This document shows positions 50,679 to 59,076 of a DNA stretch of 64,000 nucleotides, in pieces. The DNA lies in assembly GCF_003732665.1 (NCBI RefSeq), contig NZ_MOBP01000013.1, forward strand, positions 124,001 to 188,000. Reading direction: 5' to 3'. The DNA comes from Pseudomonas frederiksbergensis. Its GTDB lineage: Bacteria > Pseudomonadota > Gammaproteobacteria > Pseudomonadales > Pseudomonadaceae. Each line of letters opens with the position of its first letter. Within the stretch, counting starts at the first letter, position 1. Both the position numbers and the translations under genes were made by a program. The notes under the pieces were generated by a model. It did no database searches. It was not told the origin of the DNA and worked only from the letters and a program-made list of their open reading frames with translations.

Positions 50679-52114
50679 AGAATCGGGGAAATAAGCCGGG
50701 CGACCCGCATGCCGATCTGTTGCAAGCGGTGGGTCTCCCGGCTTTCTTCTTTGGCGATTTCGTGGGAAAGGGCGAAGTCGTCATTGAGCATCTGCTCCAC
50801 CTCGGCGGCGAACGCGCTGTCGACCGTCAGCAACATCACTTCGAAATTCAGTCGGAACGAACGATTGTCCAGATTGGCGCTGCCGATGGCGCTGATTTCG
50901 CTGTCGATCAACACCACTTTCTGATGCAGGAACCCGGGTTCGTAACGGAACACCCGCACGCCGGCGCGCACGGCTTCGAAGGCATACAGGCTGGAGGCGG
51001 CGTAGACGATGCGGTGGTCCGGGCGCGATGGCAGCAGAAGTCGCACATCCACACCGCGCAGGACCGCCAGGCGCAATGCAGCGAATACCGCTTCGTCTGG
51101 AATGAAGTAGGGGCTGGTGATCCATACCCGTTCGGTCGCCGCATGGATGGCTTCGACGAAGAACAGGGAACAGGTCTCGTAGGAATCCGCCGGACCGCTG
51201 GCAAGCAATTGGCAGAGCACGCCGTCGTCCGGGTACGTGTCCGGCAGGATCAGCGGCGGCAGGGAGCGTGCAGCCCAGAACCAGTCTTCAGCGAATGATT
51301 CCTGCATGCTCGCCACGACCGGCCCGCGCACTTGCACGTGGGTATCGCGCCAGGGCGCCAGGGGCGGCTTTTCACCCATGTATTCATCGCCGACGTTGTG
51401 CCCGCCAACGAAGCCCAGCACACCGTCCACCACCACAATCTTGCGATGGTTACGGAAGTTGACCTGGAAACGGTTGAGCCAGCCGCTGCGGGTGGCGAAG
51501 GCCTTGACCTCGACGCCGGCCTCGCGCAACGGCTGCACATAACTGTGGGGCAACGAGTGGCTGCCGATACGGTCGTACAGTAAATGCACGGTCACGCCTT
51601 CGGCGGCTTTCTTCAGCAGCAGGGCTTGCAGGCGTTTGCCGAGGCGGTCGTCGTGGATGATGAAGAACTGGATCAGCACCGCTTCTTTCGCGTTGCTGAT
51701 GGCTTCGAAAATCGCCTCGAAGGTGGCGGTGCCGTTGATCAGCAGGCGCACTTCGTTATTCGCCAGGCACGGCATGCGTCCCAGCTTCGGCATGGCTCTC
51801 AAGGAGGCGTAGGCATTGGAGGCGCGGGCGGTCAGGGCTTCTTCGACCCAGGGCCGCCAATTCAGCTCGGAGATGGCCTTGCGCATTTCTTCGTTGGCCT
51901 GGCGCCGGGCCTTAATGTAGCCATCGAAGGTGCTGCGACCGAAGACCAGGTACGGAATGAGCGTCAGGTAGGGGATGAACAGCAGCGACAGGGCCCAGGC
52001 GATCGAGCCTTGGGCGGTGCGGACGGTCAACACGGCGTGAATGGCGGCGATCAGGCCCAGCGAGTGCAGCAACGCGATCAGATAACCGAAAATGTGCGGT
52101 CCAAAATAATCCAT
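50675..52114 (-). CDS. clsA: Cardiolipin synthase A
   Basis: The enzyme condenses two phosphatidylglycerols to cardiolipin in the inner membrane. The 479-aa protein has two N-terminal transmembrane helices (IFGYLIALLHSLGLIAAIHAV and IAWALSLLFIPYLTLIPYLVFG) and two phospholipase-D HKD motifs, HRKIVVVDG and HQKVVLIDS. The ATG at 52114 (MDYFGPHIFGY) matches the usual Pseudomonas start; an upstream ATG adds 14 unlikely residues. Its stop overlaps that of the cyclopropane synthase by 3 bases, so both membrane-lipid genes end on the same DNA with no room for a terminator. Confidence 0.95.
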   Translation of the reverse strand: MDYFGPHIFGYLIALLHSLGLIAAIHAVLTVRTAQGSIAWALSLLFIPYLTLIPYLVFGRSTFDGYIKARRQANEEMRKAISELNWRPWVEEALTARASNAYASLRAMPKLGRMPCLANNEVRLLINGTATFEAIFEAISNAKEAVLIQFFIIHDDRLGKRLQALLLKKAAEGVTVHLLYDRIGSHSLPHSYVQPLREAGVEVKAFATRSGWLNRFQVNFRNHRKIVVVDGVLGFVGGHNVGDEYMGEKPPLAPWRDTHVQVRGPVVASMQESFAEDWFWAARSLPPLILPDTYPDDGVLCQLLASGPADSYETCSLFFVEAIHAATERVWITSPYFIPDEAVFAALRLAVLRGVDVRLLLPSRPDHRIVYAASSLYAFEAVRAGVRVFRYEPGFLHQKVVLIDSEISAIGSANLDNRSFRLNFEVMLLTVDSAFAAEVEQMLNDDFALSHEIAKEESRETHRLQQIGMRVARLISPIL

Positions 52115-52245
52115 GGGGCAACCTTGCTCCTGAAGATTCAATGCGTAAAAGACCATGTTCCGTGCAGAATGTCGCTATTTAATTAGCCCATGAACCGAAG
52201 CCCATGGCTGACGTCTAACGGCCACTATTGATCAGGAGTTACTCG

Positions 52246-52767
52246 ATGAATGTTCGTCTGCTGGGCTTGGCCATGGCCCTTGGTTTGTCCCTTCCTGTGG
52301 TGGCTCAGGCGCAGATGCTGCAACCGGGCCTGTGGGAATTGACTACGAGCAACATGAAGGTCGACGACCAGAACCTGCCGGATTTGCAACTGATCCTCGG
52401 CCAGTTGCAAAGCCAGATGACCCCGGAGCAACGGGCGCAACTGGAGAAGCAGGGCATCACCATGGGCGGCAAGGGGATTCGTGCCTGTCTGACCCAGGCC
52501 CAGGTAGCGTCGGACAATATCCCGCTGACGGACCCGCAATCGGGCTGCAAGCAGGAAATCACCGACCGCACCGGCAACCAGTGGAAATTCCGCTTCAGTT
52601 GCCCGAAAGCGCAGGGTACGGGTGTGGCGACGTTCCTCAGTGATCGCGAGTTCACCACCAAGGTCAATGGCACGTTCAATGCCACCGGGATTCAGCAGAA
52701 GGGCAGCCTGGATACCCGCGCGGTTTGGCTGGGGCAGGATTGCGGCACTGTTAAACCAAGAGCTTAA
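52246..52767 (+). CDS. DUF3617 exported protein
   Basis: A 173-aa protein with a signal peptide (MNVRLLGLAMALGLSLPVVAQAQ) and a small periplasmic domain. The mature part has QPGLWELTTSNMKV, three Cys (RACLTQ, SGCKQE, FSCPKA) plus a C-terminal DCGT, as in the DUF3617 family. The four cysteines could form two disulfides. The ATG at 52246 lies 8 bases after CAGGAG. No function is known to me. A REP pair separates it from the convergent Zur operon. Confidence 0.8.
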   Translation: MNVRLLGLAMALGLSLPVVAQAQMLQPGLWELTTSNMKVDDQNLPDLQLILGQLQSQMTPEQRAQLEKQGITMGGKGIRACLTQAQVASDNIPLTDPQSGCKQEITDRTGNQWKFRFSCPKAQGTGVATFLSDREFTTKVNGTFNATGIQQKGSLDTRAVWLGQDCGTVKPRA

Positions 52768-52771
52768 AAGC

Positions 52772-52846
52772 TTCGCGAGCAAGCCCGCTCCCACATTGGA
52801 TCTGTGTCGTTCACAAAACCAATGTGGGAGCGGGCTTGCTCGCGAA
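52772..52846. repeat. REP pair between DUF3617 gene and the Zur operon
   Basis: Left arm starts TTCGCGAGCAAGCCCGCTCC at 52772. The right arm is its exact inverse ending at 52846, and the complementarity extends to CCACATTGG / CCAATGTGG, giving arms of 28 bases. It ends 9 bases before the last stop of the minus-strand operon and likely serves both convergent units as terminator. Confidence 0.92.
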
Positions 52847-52855
52847 GGCGTCCTG

Positions 52856-53749
52856 TCAGACCCCGCAATCTTTGGGATGTAAAAACCCACACACCTCATC
52901 AATCCTCATCCGCCCGAAATCCTCCCCGCTGCAACTGCGCACGCTGACAAACCCGCCGTGCTTTTCTTTCTCTCCGACCACCAACAGATACGGCACGTTA
53001 CGCTCACTGTGCACGCGAATCTTGTGGGCGATCTTTTCGTTGCGCAGGTCCACATGGGCGTGAATCCCGCTACGTCGCAGTTGCTCAGTCACTGATTGGG
53101 CGAAGGCGATCTGGCGCTCATCAATGTTCACCAGCATTACCTGGGGCGGCGTTCGCCAATGTTCCAGTTCCTCCTGGCTCGGCCAGCAAGTCCCATAAAT
53201 CCGTTGCAGCGCCATGCCGCCGACATGCTCAAGGGCAAAGGCTTGCAGCACTTTGGTAGCGGGGACGTGCGGTCCCTTGGACAAATATTCACTGTCGCCC
53301 ATGCAGTACACCGAATGCTGTTCGGTGGCGGACAATGGTCGCTGCCGGATCGAATGGTTGGTTGCCGCCAGCATGCGCATCCGCACTTCAATCGGGATCA
53401 GATCCGCCAGTGTCAGCGTGCGCTGCAAGGCAAACTCATAAAAGAAGCCGTCGCCCAGTGCCGAACCCTTCAGCAGCAGGACACTTGGATGCAGCTGCTT
53501 GACCGCCATGGCCAACATCAGCGCACAGGAGCGGCGCAGGATCTCCAGACCATCCGGCTCTTGAGGCGTGACGATACTGACCCGGGCATCGCCCTGGATC
53601 ATGAAGCCACAGTCGACCAATACACCGTCCACCCGGCCGGCCACCGCAGCCTGGGCCAGCGCGAGCCCGATACTCGCCGCGACTTCGAACACCGACAATG
53701 GCTGATCGTATTCGCGCAGTGAACCATCGGGTAGGGTGATGTGGATCAT
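52856..53749 (-). CDS. Core-less threonyl-tRNA synthetase-like protein (TGS + editing-like + anticodon-binding)
   Basis: A 297-aa relative of ThrRS (about 640 aa). Residues 1-62 are the TGS domain (MIHITLPDGS). Residues 65-195 match the N2 editing domain (CALMLAMAVKQLHP, GFFYEFALQRTLT, GPHVPATKVLQAF, MALQRIYGTCW). From about 202 it jumps straight to the anticodon-binding domain (VMLVNIDERQIAFAQ, LRNEKIAHKIRVHSERNVPYLLVVGEKE). The roughly 290-residue class II catalytic core is absent, in frame. The editing residues corresponding to E. coli His73, His77, Asp180 and Cys182 are Arg73, Leu77, Tyr155 and Ser157. It is the last gene of a Zur-type operon, 26 bases after pyrC. A TTG at 53767 would add six residues. 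It cannot charge tRNA; binding tRNA-Thr or thrS mRNA is possible. Confidence 0.8.
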   Translation of the reverse strand: MIHITLPDGSLREYDQPLSVFEVAASIGLALAQAAVAGRVDGVLVDCGFMIQGDARVSIVTPQEPDGLEILRRSCALMLAMAVKQLHPSVLLLKGSALGDGFFYEFALQRTLTLADLIPIEVRMRMLAATNHSIRQRPLSATEQHSVYCMGDSEYLSKGPHVPATKVLQAFALEHVGGMALQRIYGTCWPSQEELEHWRTPPQVMLVNIDERQIAFAQSVTEQLRRSGIHAHVDLRNEKIAHKIRVHSERNVPYLLVVGEKEKHGGFVSVRSCSGEDFGRMRIDEVCGFLHPKDCGV

Positions 53750-53775
53750 GGTCACGGGTCTCGGCAAGGAAGGCG

Positions 53776-55113
53776 TTAGCGCATGAACCGCAGGGGCAAA
53801 CCCTGGCAGTTGTCATGTAGACGATTGGCGTGCCAGGCAATTTGCCCCGACACCAGGGTGGTGCTGACGCTGTGGCGAAAACGGTGGTGAGCGAACGGCG
53901 TCCAGCCGCACTGGGAGAGGATCGGTTGCTGGGAAACGGCAACGCCATTGGGCTCGGGTTTGATCAGTACCAGATCGGCCCAGTAGCCTTCGCGCAGATA
54001 ACCACGGTCAGGGATCGCGAACAGATCGGCCACGCGGTGACTGGTCTTGGCCACGAGGGTGGTGATCGGCAGTACTTCGTCCGCGACCAACTCCAGCAAC
54101 GCGGGGAGGGCGTGTTGTACCAGCGGCAAGCCGGACGGTGCCAGCATATACGGCCGCTGTTTTTCGGCCCAGGTGTGGGGCGCATGATCGCTGCCGATCA
54201 CGTCCAGTCGGTTGCTCAGCAACGCTTGGCGTAGCGCATCACGGTCGCTCTGGGATTTGATCGCCGGGTTGCATTTGATCAGGTTGCCGAGGCTCGCATA
54301 GTCGCGATCATCGAACAACAAATGGTGCAGGCAGACTTCGGCGGTGATGCGCTTCTGGCTCAGGGGTTTGTCTTCGAACAACGCCAGTTCCAGTGCAGTG
54401 GTCAGGTGTAAAACGTGCAATCGAGTGCCGTGGCGCCTGGCCAATTCCACGGCCATTGAAGAAGACCGAAAGCAGGCCTCGGCGTTGCGGATCAGCGGAT
54501 GGGCGCTTGGGGGAATCTGTTCGCCGTACAGCTTTTTCAACGTTGCGGCATTGGCGTCGATGCTCGGCGTGTGTTCACAGTGAGCCAGCAGAATCGTCGG
54601 CACCTCGGCGAACAGCCGCTCAAGTATCCGCGGATCGTCCACCAGCATGTTGCCGGTGGAGGCGCCCATGAACACTTTCACCCCGGCCACTTCGCAAGGG
54701 TTGAGCGCGGCAACAGTGTCGAGATTGTCGTTGCTCACCCCGAAGTGAAACCCGTAATTGGCTACGGAATTGATCGCCGCCCGGCGCTTTTTATCGGCCA
54801 GCGCTTCGAGGGTCAGGGTGGCCGGACGGGTGTTGGGCATGTCCATGAAACTGGTGATGCCACCGGCCACCGCTGCTCGGGATTCGGTGTAGAAACTGCC
54901 TTTGTCCGGCGCCCCCGGATCACGGAAATGCACTTGGTCGTCGATCATCCCCGGTAGCAGACACTGACCCCGGGCATCGATTTCCACGTTCGCCTTTTCG
55001 CCTTCGATGCTGCTGGCGATCTTGACGATACGACCATTGCTGACCAATAGATCGCCGTCAAACTCACGACCTTCGTTCACCAACCGGGCATTGCGAATCA
55101 GCACGCTGCTCAT
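53776..55113 (-). CDS. pyrC: Dihydroorotase paralogue with altered metal site (PyrC2/PyrQ-like)
   Basis: A 445-aa amidohydrolase of the dihydroorotase family (pyrimidine synthesis, carbamoyl-aspartate to dihydroorotate). It retains the metal-bridging lysine region (GVKVFMGAS), histidines in LLAHCEH and LHVLHLTT, and the catalytic aspartate in IGSDHAPHT. The usual HxH of strand 1 reads QVHFRDPG, so the first histidine ligand is Gln. In the setting of a zinc-starvation operon it is likely the low-zinc replacement for the main PyrC. It lies 2 bases after the carbonic anhydrase gene. Confidence 0.88.
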   Translation of the reverse strand: MSSVLIRNARLVNEGREFDGDLLVSNGRIVKIASSIEGEKANVEIDARGQCLLPGMIDDQVHFRDPGAPDKGSFYTESRAAVAGGITSFMDMPNTRPATLTLEALADKKRRAAINSVANYGFHFGVSNDNLDTVAALNPCEVAGVKVFMGASTGNMLVDDPRILERLFAEVPTILLAHCEHTPSIDANAATLKKLYGEQIPPSAHPLIRNAEACFRSSSMAVELARRHGTRLHVLHLTTALELALFEDKPLSQKRITAEVCLHHLLFDDRDYASLGNLIKCNPAIKSQSDRDALRQALLSNRLDVIGSDHAPHTWAEKQRPYMLAPSGLPLVQHALPALLELVADEVLPITTLVAKTSHRVADLFAIPDRGYLREGYWADLVLIKPEPNGVAVSQQPILSQCGWTPFAHHRFRHSVSTTLVSGQIAWHANRLHDNCQGLPLRFMR

Positions 55114-55115
55114 GG

Positions 55116-55676
55116 TCAGAACTCGTTCTGCAGGGCTTTGTAGCCGCGCACCAGATCGACATTGGTGCGCGCCACATCCTCGGAAAACTCCGAGGCGCTG
55201 ACACTCACCGGCGGGAACTGCGACAGGTCGGTGCCGGGGCCGATTCGGGTAGTGGACGGCACGTAGAAGGCATCGGGCAAGTCCCGGCCGTCGACTACCG
55301 AGTTGTGCCGCACCACGCAGCCGTTACCCACCGAACAGTTGAACAACACACTGTTGAAGCCGATGAACACCCGGTCGCCAACAGTGCAGGGACCGTGGAC
55401 GATGGAGCGGTGGGCAATGGAGCTGAACTCGCCGATGGTCACCGCCGCGCCGGACTTGGAATGGATCACCACGCCGTCCTGGATATTCGAGTTGGCGCCG
55501 ATGGTGATCGGCTCCATCTCGCCCGAGGCGTCCACTTCGTCGGCGCGAATCACCGCGTAGGGACCGACGAAGACGTTCTCGCCGATCACTACTTTGCCGC
55601 AGATGATCGCGGTTTTATCCACGTAGGCAGACTCCGCGATCACCGGCAGATCACCCGAAGGATTCTTCCGGATCAT
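55116..55676 (-). CDS. Gamma-class carbonic anhydrase family protein
   Basis: A 186-aa left-handed beta-helix protein with hexapeptide repeats (VIGENVFVGPYAVI, IGANSNIQDGVVIH). All three metal-ligand histidines of the gamma class are visible: VVIHSKSG, IAHRS and IVHGP. It interconverts CO2 and bicarbonate, probably with Fe or Co rather than Zn when zinc is scarce, which fits its place in the Zur operon. The start ATGA overlaps the solute-binding protein stop. Confidence 0.85.
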   Translation of the reverse strand: MIRKNPSGDLPVIAESAYVDKTAIICGKVVIGENVFVGPYAVIRADEVDASGEMEPITIGANSNIQDGVVIHSKSGAAVTIGEFSSIAHRSIVHGPCTVGDRVFIGFNSVLFNCSVGNGCVVRHNSVVDGRDLPDAFYVPSTTRIGPGTDLSQFPPVSVSASEFSEDVARTNVDLVRGYKALQNEF

Positions 55677-56548
55677 GGCTTGCTCAACGCGTCGTACAGG
55701 GTGTTGAGGTTGTATTCGAACAACCCGGCGAAGGTGCTGGCCGGACCGCTTGCCGCCAATGCATCGGAGTACAAGGTGCCGCCGATGTGTGCGCCGCTTT
55801 CATCGGCAATCTGCTTGAGCAGGCGCGCGTCCTTGATGTTTTCCATGAACACCGCTTTGACTTTGGCCTGACGAATCTGGGTGATCAACGCTGCGACTTC
55901 GGCGGCGGAAGGTTCGCGCTCTGTGGACAGACCTTGGGGCGCCATGAAGTCGATACCGTAGGCCTGGCCGAGATAGCCGAACGCGTCATGCGACGTGACG
56001 ATCTTGCGGTTGCCCGGCGGCAGCGAACCGAGCTTGGCCTTGGCTTCGGCGAGCAGGGCGTAGATCTGTTTGAGGTAGGCCTGGCTGTTGCGCTGGTAGT
56101 CGGCCTTGTTCGCCGGGTCTGCGGCGATCAACGCTTTGGTGATGTTGGCAATGTACAGCTCGGTGTTCGCCAGGTTGTGCCAGGCGTGTGGGTCGGGAAT
56201 GGTTTCGCCGTCTTCATCCAGCGAACGCGGAATCACACCGTGACTGGCGCTGATCACTGGAGCTTTGGTTTCAGTGCTGGTCACCAGACGATCCAGCCAC
56301 GGCTCGAAGCCGAGGCCGTTCTTGATGATGAGCCTGGCCTTGAGCAAGGCCTTGGCGTCGTCCGGGGTCGGCTCGTAGGTGTGGGCATCGGCGTCCGGGC
56401 CGACCATGTTGGTGATCTGGATATGCTCGCCGCCGACCTGATGGGTCATGTCGGCGAGGATGCTGAAACTGGTGACCACCTGCAGTTTTTCTGCGGCGGA
56501 CAGCGACATCGACAGCATCAAACTGAACAGCACGAGTAAAGCGCGCAT
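55673..56548 (-). CDS. Zn/Mn-type metal ABC transporter, periplasmic binding protein
   Basis: A 291-aa cluster-9 (TroA/ZnuA) binding protein with a signal peptide (MRALLVLFSLMLSMSLSAAE). Metal-binding residues are visible: DAHTYEP, DPHAWHNLAN, TSHDAFGYL and a late acid near GTLYSDAL. It has no long His-rich loop, unlike many ZnuA proteins. ATG 56548 follows GAGGTG with good spacing; ATG 56563 overlaps the permease stop and is an alternative. It forms an importer with the two following entries (permease and ATPase genes, upstream in the operon). Confidence 0.88.
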   Translation of the reverse strand: MRALLVLFSLMLSMSLSAAEKLQVVTSFSILADMTHQVGGEHIQITNMVGPDADAHTYEPTPDDAKALLKARLIIKNGLGFEPWLDRLVTSTETKAPVISASHGVIPRSLDEDGETIPDPHAWHNLANTELYIANITKALIAADPANKADYQRNSQAYLKQIYALLAEAKAKLGSLPPGNRKIVTSHDAFGYLGQAYGIDFMAPQGLSTEREPSAAEVAALITQIRQAKVKAVFMENIKDARLLKQIADESGAHIGGTLYSDALAASGPASTFAGLFEYNLNTLYDALSKP

Positions 56549-56559
56549 CGGGAAACACC

Positions 56560-57426
56560 TCATTGGGATGTGAGCAAAGGCGGGCGGCGCAACAAGCCGT
56601 GCACCGGACCAAACACCACGGACAGCAAATACAAACCGCCAGCCACCAGCACGATGGCCGGGCCGCTGGGCAGCGAGTAGTAGAACGACAGCAGTAAACC
56701 GAACCACACCGAGAGGCAGCCGAGCGTGGCGGCGATGGCCATCAGCGCCGGCAAGCGACGGCTCCAGAAGCGTGATGCAGCGGCCGGCAACATCATCAGA
56801 CCGACCACCATCAGCGCGCCGATGGCCTGGAAACCGATCACCAGATTCAGCACCACGAGGGTCAGGAATACGCCGTGGGCGAGTGGCCCGAGACGGCTGA
56901 CGGTTTGCAGGAACAGCGGGTCGAGGGTGTCCAGCAACAGTGGTTTGTAGATCAGGGCCATGGCGATCAGGCTGAAACCGGAGACCCAAAGCATGCCGGT
57001 GAGCGTCGGCCCGTCGACCGCCAATGCCGAGCCGAATAGCAGGTGCAGGAGGTCCAGGCGTTTGCCAGCGATGCCAAGGATCAGCACGCCACTGGCCAGG
57101 GAGATCGGGTAAATCGCGGCGAGGCTGGCGTCTTCTCGCAGACCGGTACGCCGGGTGATCCATGCGGCCAGACCGGCCATGCTCAGGCCCGCGCCGAGGC
57201 CGCCGATGGTCAACGCGGGGAGACTCAGACCGGCGAACCAGAAACCCAATGCAGCGCCGGGCAAGATGCCATGGGCGACCGCATCGCCGATCAGGCTCAT
57301 GCGGCGCAGGATCAGAAACACGCCAAGTGGGGCGGTGCTACACGCGAGCACCAGGCCGCCGAGCAGCGCCCTGCGCATGAATACAAACTCGTGGAACGGT
57401 TGCCAAAGGTGTGTGGCGGCGATCAT
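56560..57426 (-). CDS. Metal ABC transporter permease
   Basis: A 288-aa ABC-3 family permease with about eight transmembrane helices. Typical blocks are FMRRALLGGLVLACSTAPLGVFLILRRMSLIGDAVAHG near the N-terminus and FQAIGALMVVGLMMLPAAAS in the second half. Its start overlaps the ATPase stop (TGATG) and its stop lies under the start of the binding-protein gene. It makes the membrane channel of the zinc-type importer. Confidence 0.9.
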   Translation of the reverse strand: MIAATHLWQPFHEFVFMRRALLGGLVLACSTAPLGVFLILRRMSLIGDAVAHGILPGAALGFWFAGLSLPALTIGGLGAGLSMAGLAAWITRRTGLREDASLAAIYPISLASGVLILGIAGKRLDLLHLLFGSALAVDGPTLTGMLWVSGFSLIAMALIYKPLLLDTLDPLFLQTVSRLGPLAHGVFLTLVVLNLVIGFQAIGALMVVGLMMLPAAASRFWSRRLPALMAIAATLGCLSVWFGLLLSFYYSLPSGPAIVLVAGGLYLLSVVFGPVHGLLRRPPLLTSQ

Positions 57427-58094
57427 CAGGCCACCTGCGTTTGCGGTTGTTGGCGAATCAGTTCGGTGCTGGGGCCGAGCGTGCAGCCGCTGCTTTTGAT
57501 CAGCAGGGTGTGCGGAATGTGTTGGCGGACGGCGGCTAAGTCGTGGCACACGACGACCAGGGTTTTACCTTCGGCGTGCCAGGCGTGGATGTGTTTCCAG
57601 AGCAGTTCCTGGCCGAGTTCGTCGAGGGCTGCGTGGGGTTCGTCGAGCAGCAGAAGGGGCGCTTCGGCGAGACTCAAACGGGCAAGCAGGGCGCGTTGTA
57701 ATTCGCCACCGGAGAGGGCCATCAAAGGGCGATGTTCCAGGCCTGAGAGGCACCAATCTTCCAGCACGGCTTTGAGTTTTTGGCTGCGGGCTTCAGGCGA
57801 TTGTTTGCTGCCCCAGAATCCGGCGGCCACCAACTCTTGGAGGCTGATGGGGAATTGCCGGTCCAGGTGTTGTTGCTGGGGCAGGAACGAGAGGCCGCCC
57901 TTGCGTGGAACATCCAGCAGGATTTTGCCGGCCAGTGGTTTTTGCAGACCGGCGATGACTTTCAGCAGACTGCTTTTGCCCGAGCCATTGGCGCCGATGA
58001 CGGCGGTCAGGCTGCCCTTGGGTAGCTCGAAATCTACGGCGGGTGTGAGGGGTTGGCCGGGTGCGCCCCAGCGTAGGGATTGGCCGCGGATCAT
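57426..58094 (-). CDS. Metal ABC transporter ATP-binding protein
   Basis: A 222-aa ABC ATPase: Walker A GANGSGKSS, Q-loop LSFLPQQQHLD, signature LSGGELQRALLARLSL, Walker B LLLLDEPHAALDE and the H-loop VVVCHDL. The start ATGA at 58094 overlaps the folE2 stop. It energises the metal importer encoded by the next two genes. Placement directly after folE2 means importer and zinc-sparing enzymes share one transcript. Confidence 0.9.
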   Translation of the reverse strand: MIRGQSLRWGAPGQPLTPAVDFELPKGSLTAVIGANGSGKSSLLKVIAGLQKPLAGKILLDVPRKGGLSFLPQQQHLDRQFPISLQELVAAGFWGSKQSPEARSQKLKAVLEDWCLSGLEHRPLMALSGGELQRALLARLSLAEAPLLLLDEPHAALDELGQELLWKHIHAWHAEGKTLVVVCHDLAAVRQHIPHTLLIKSSGCTLGPSTELIRQQPQTQVA

Positions 58095-58990
58095 TCGGCT
58101 GCCTCCCAATTCCAGCGGCTTTCGGCGACGGCGTCGTGGGCGTGCAAACTTTCGGCATGGACGACTCGCAGGTGAAACCCGTTGATGCCGGGAGAGCGTT
58201 TAAGGGCCAGGTTCAAGCGGCGTGCGGCGTCTTCGCAGAACATCAGGTTCTGCCCGTTGGCTAGGGCGAAGGCTTGTTCGTCGGCGCGTTTCACTGCGGT
58301 TTGCACGGCAGTGCCGAGGGCGGCTTCGGCGTCGTTGATGATCGCAATCAACGGTAAGTCGTCGAGGTAATCGTCCAGGCGCAGCTGTAAGTGAGCGGTG
58401 CTGCGTTGGCTATGCGGTGTGGCGAGGATGCCTTTTGTGGAACCGAGCCAGGCCAAAACGTCGGCATGTTGCAGAGGCGTGTTGGCGAAATCATCGATGA
58501 ATTGCTGTTGGATAAGTTGGCGCGACAACGCGGCTGAACACGGGCACGTAGAGGAATAAGCCACGTCGATTTTTAGTTCCACGTGGAACATATCGTTTTT
58601 CAACCGCGCTTCAATGCACGCCGGATAGGTTTTCCAACCCGCCAATGGACTGATAAGCGCCGGTCGTTTGAGCAGTAAATCGGTATGAATTTTCAAGTAA
58701 GCGCTGGAGGACAATCCTTCGTGGCTGTCGAGAAAATGCTGCAAAACTCTGCGCAGTAATCCCGGCGTGAGGTTTTCCCGTTCAAGCGTTTCCAGCGCCA
58801 GATACAGCCGCGACATATGAATGCCGCGCGCTTCGCCATCGTCCAGGCTGACACCGGCATCCGCCTTGGCGCTCAGCCGTTGGCCATCGAATAACACAGG
58901 AAGAGCAATGCCGCACATGCCCACCCACTCGAGTGGCAGGGCTTGGCGTGAGGCCTGCGCGGCGATATCCGGCAGAGTCAGCGCATTCAT
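58091..58990 (-). CDS. folE2: GTP cyclohydrolase FolE2 (type IB, zinc-independent)
   Basis: FolE2 makes dihydroneopterin triphosphate for folate and queuosine-type pathways without needing zinc, replacing FolE. The 299-aa protein has the COG1469 features: GIHMSRLYLALE, SAYLKIHTDLLLKRPALISPLAGWKTYP, and the catalytic cysteine in YSSTCPCSAALSRQL. The ATG at 58990 is chosen for its family-like start. It is the first gene of the minus-strand Zur operon, 31 bases from a Zur box. A perfect parS site lies inside the gene, encoding part of MFHVELK. Confidence 0.93.
   Translation of the reverse strand: MNALTLPDIAAQASRQALPLEWVGMCGIALPVLFDGQRLSAKADAGVSLDDGEARGIHMSRLYLALETLERENLTPGLLRRVLQHFLDSHEGLSSSAYLKIHTDLLLKRPALISPLAGWKTYPACIEARLKNDMFHVELKIDVAYSSTCPCSAALSRQLIQQQFIDDFANTPLQHADVLAWLGSTKGILATPHSQRSTAHLQLRLDDYLDDLPLIAIINDAEAALGTAVQTAVKRADEQAFALANGQNLMFCEDAARRLNLALKRSPGINGFHLRVVHAESLHAHDAVAESRWNWEAAE
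58576..58589. other. parS: parS centromere site 2
   Basis: GTTCCACGTGGAAC, identical to site 1, lies within folE2, 12.3 kb to the right of site 1. ParB bound here should nucleate partition complexes; the folE2 codons involved keep a normal protein sequence. Confidence 0.92.
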
Positions 58991-59020
58991 GAGAAGGTCC
59001 ATCGTGGGAGTTGATTTGGC

Positions 59021-59037
59021 ATGTTATATTATTACAT
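59021..59037. promoter_or_regulatory. Zur box between folE2 and amiA-like gene
   Basis: ATGTTATATTATTACAT matches the gammaproteobacterial Zur core ATGTTATANTATAACAT at all but one position. It is centred between divergent folE2 (start 58990) and the amidase gene (start 59077), so it can control both directions. Confidence 0.85.
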
Positions 59038-59076
59038 TCAAATCGACGATGCCTTTTTCACGAGCGGGCTTTCACC

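Noticed and set aside
27120..52846. Repeated 23-base GGGAGCGGGCTTGCTCGCGA-type sequences as a CRISPR array
   Set aside because: They occur as scattered inverted pairs kilobases apart, not as evenly spaced direct repeats; they are REP elements.
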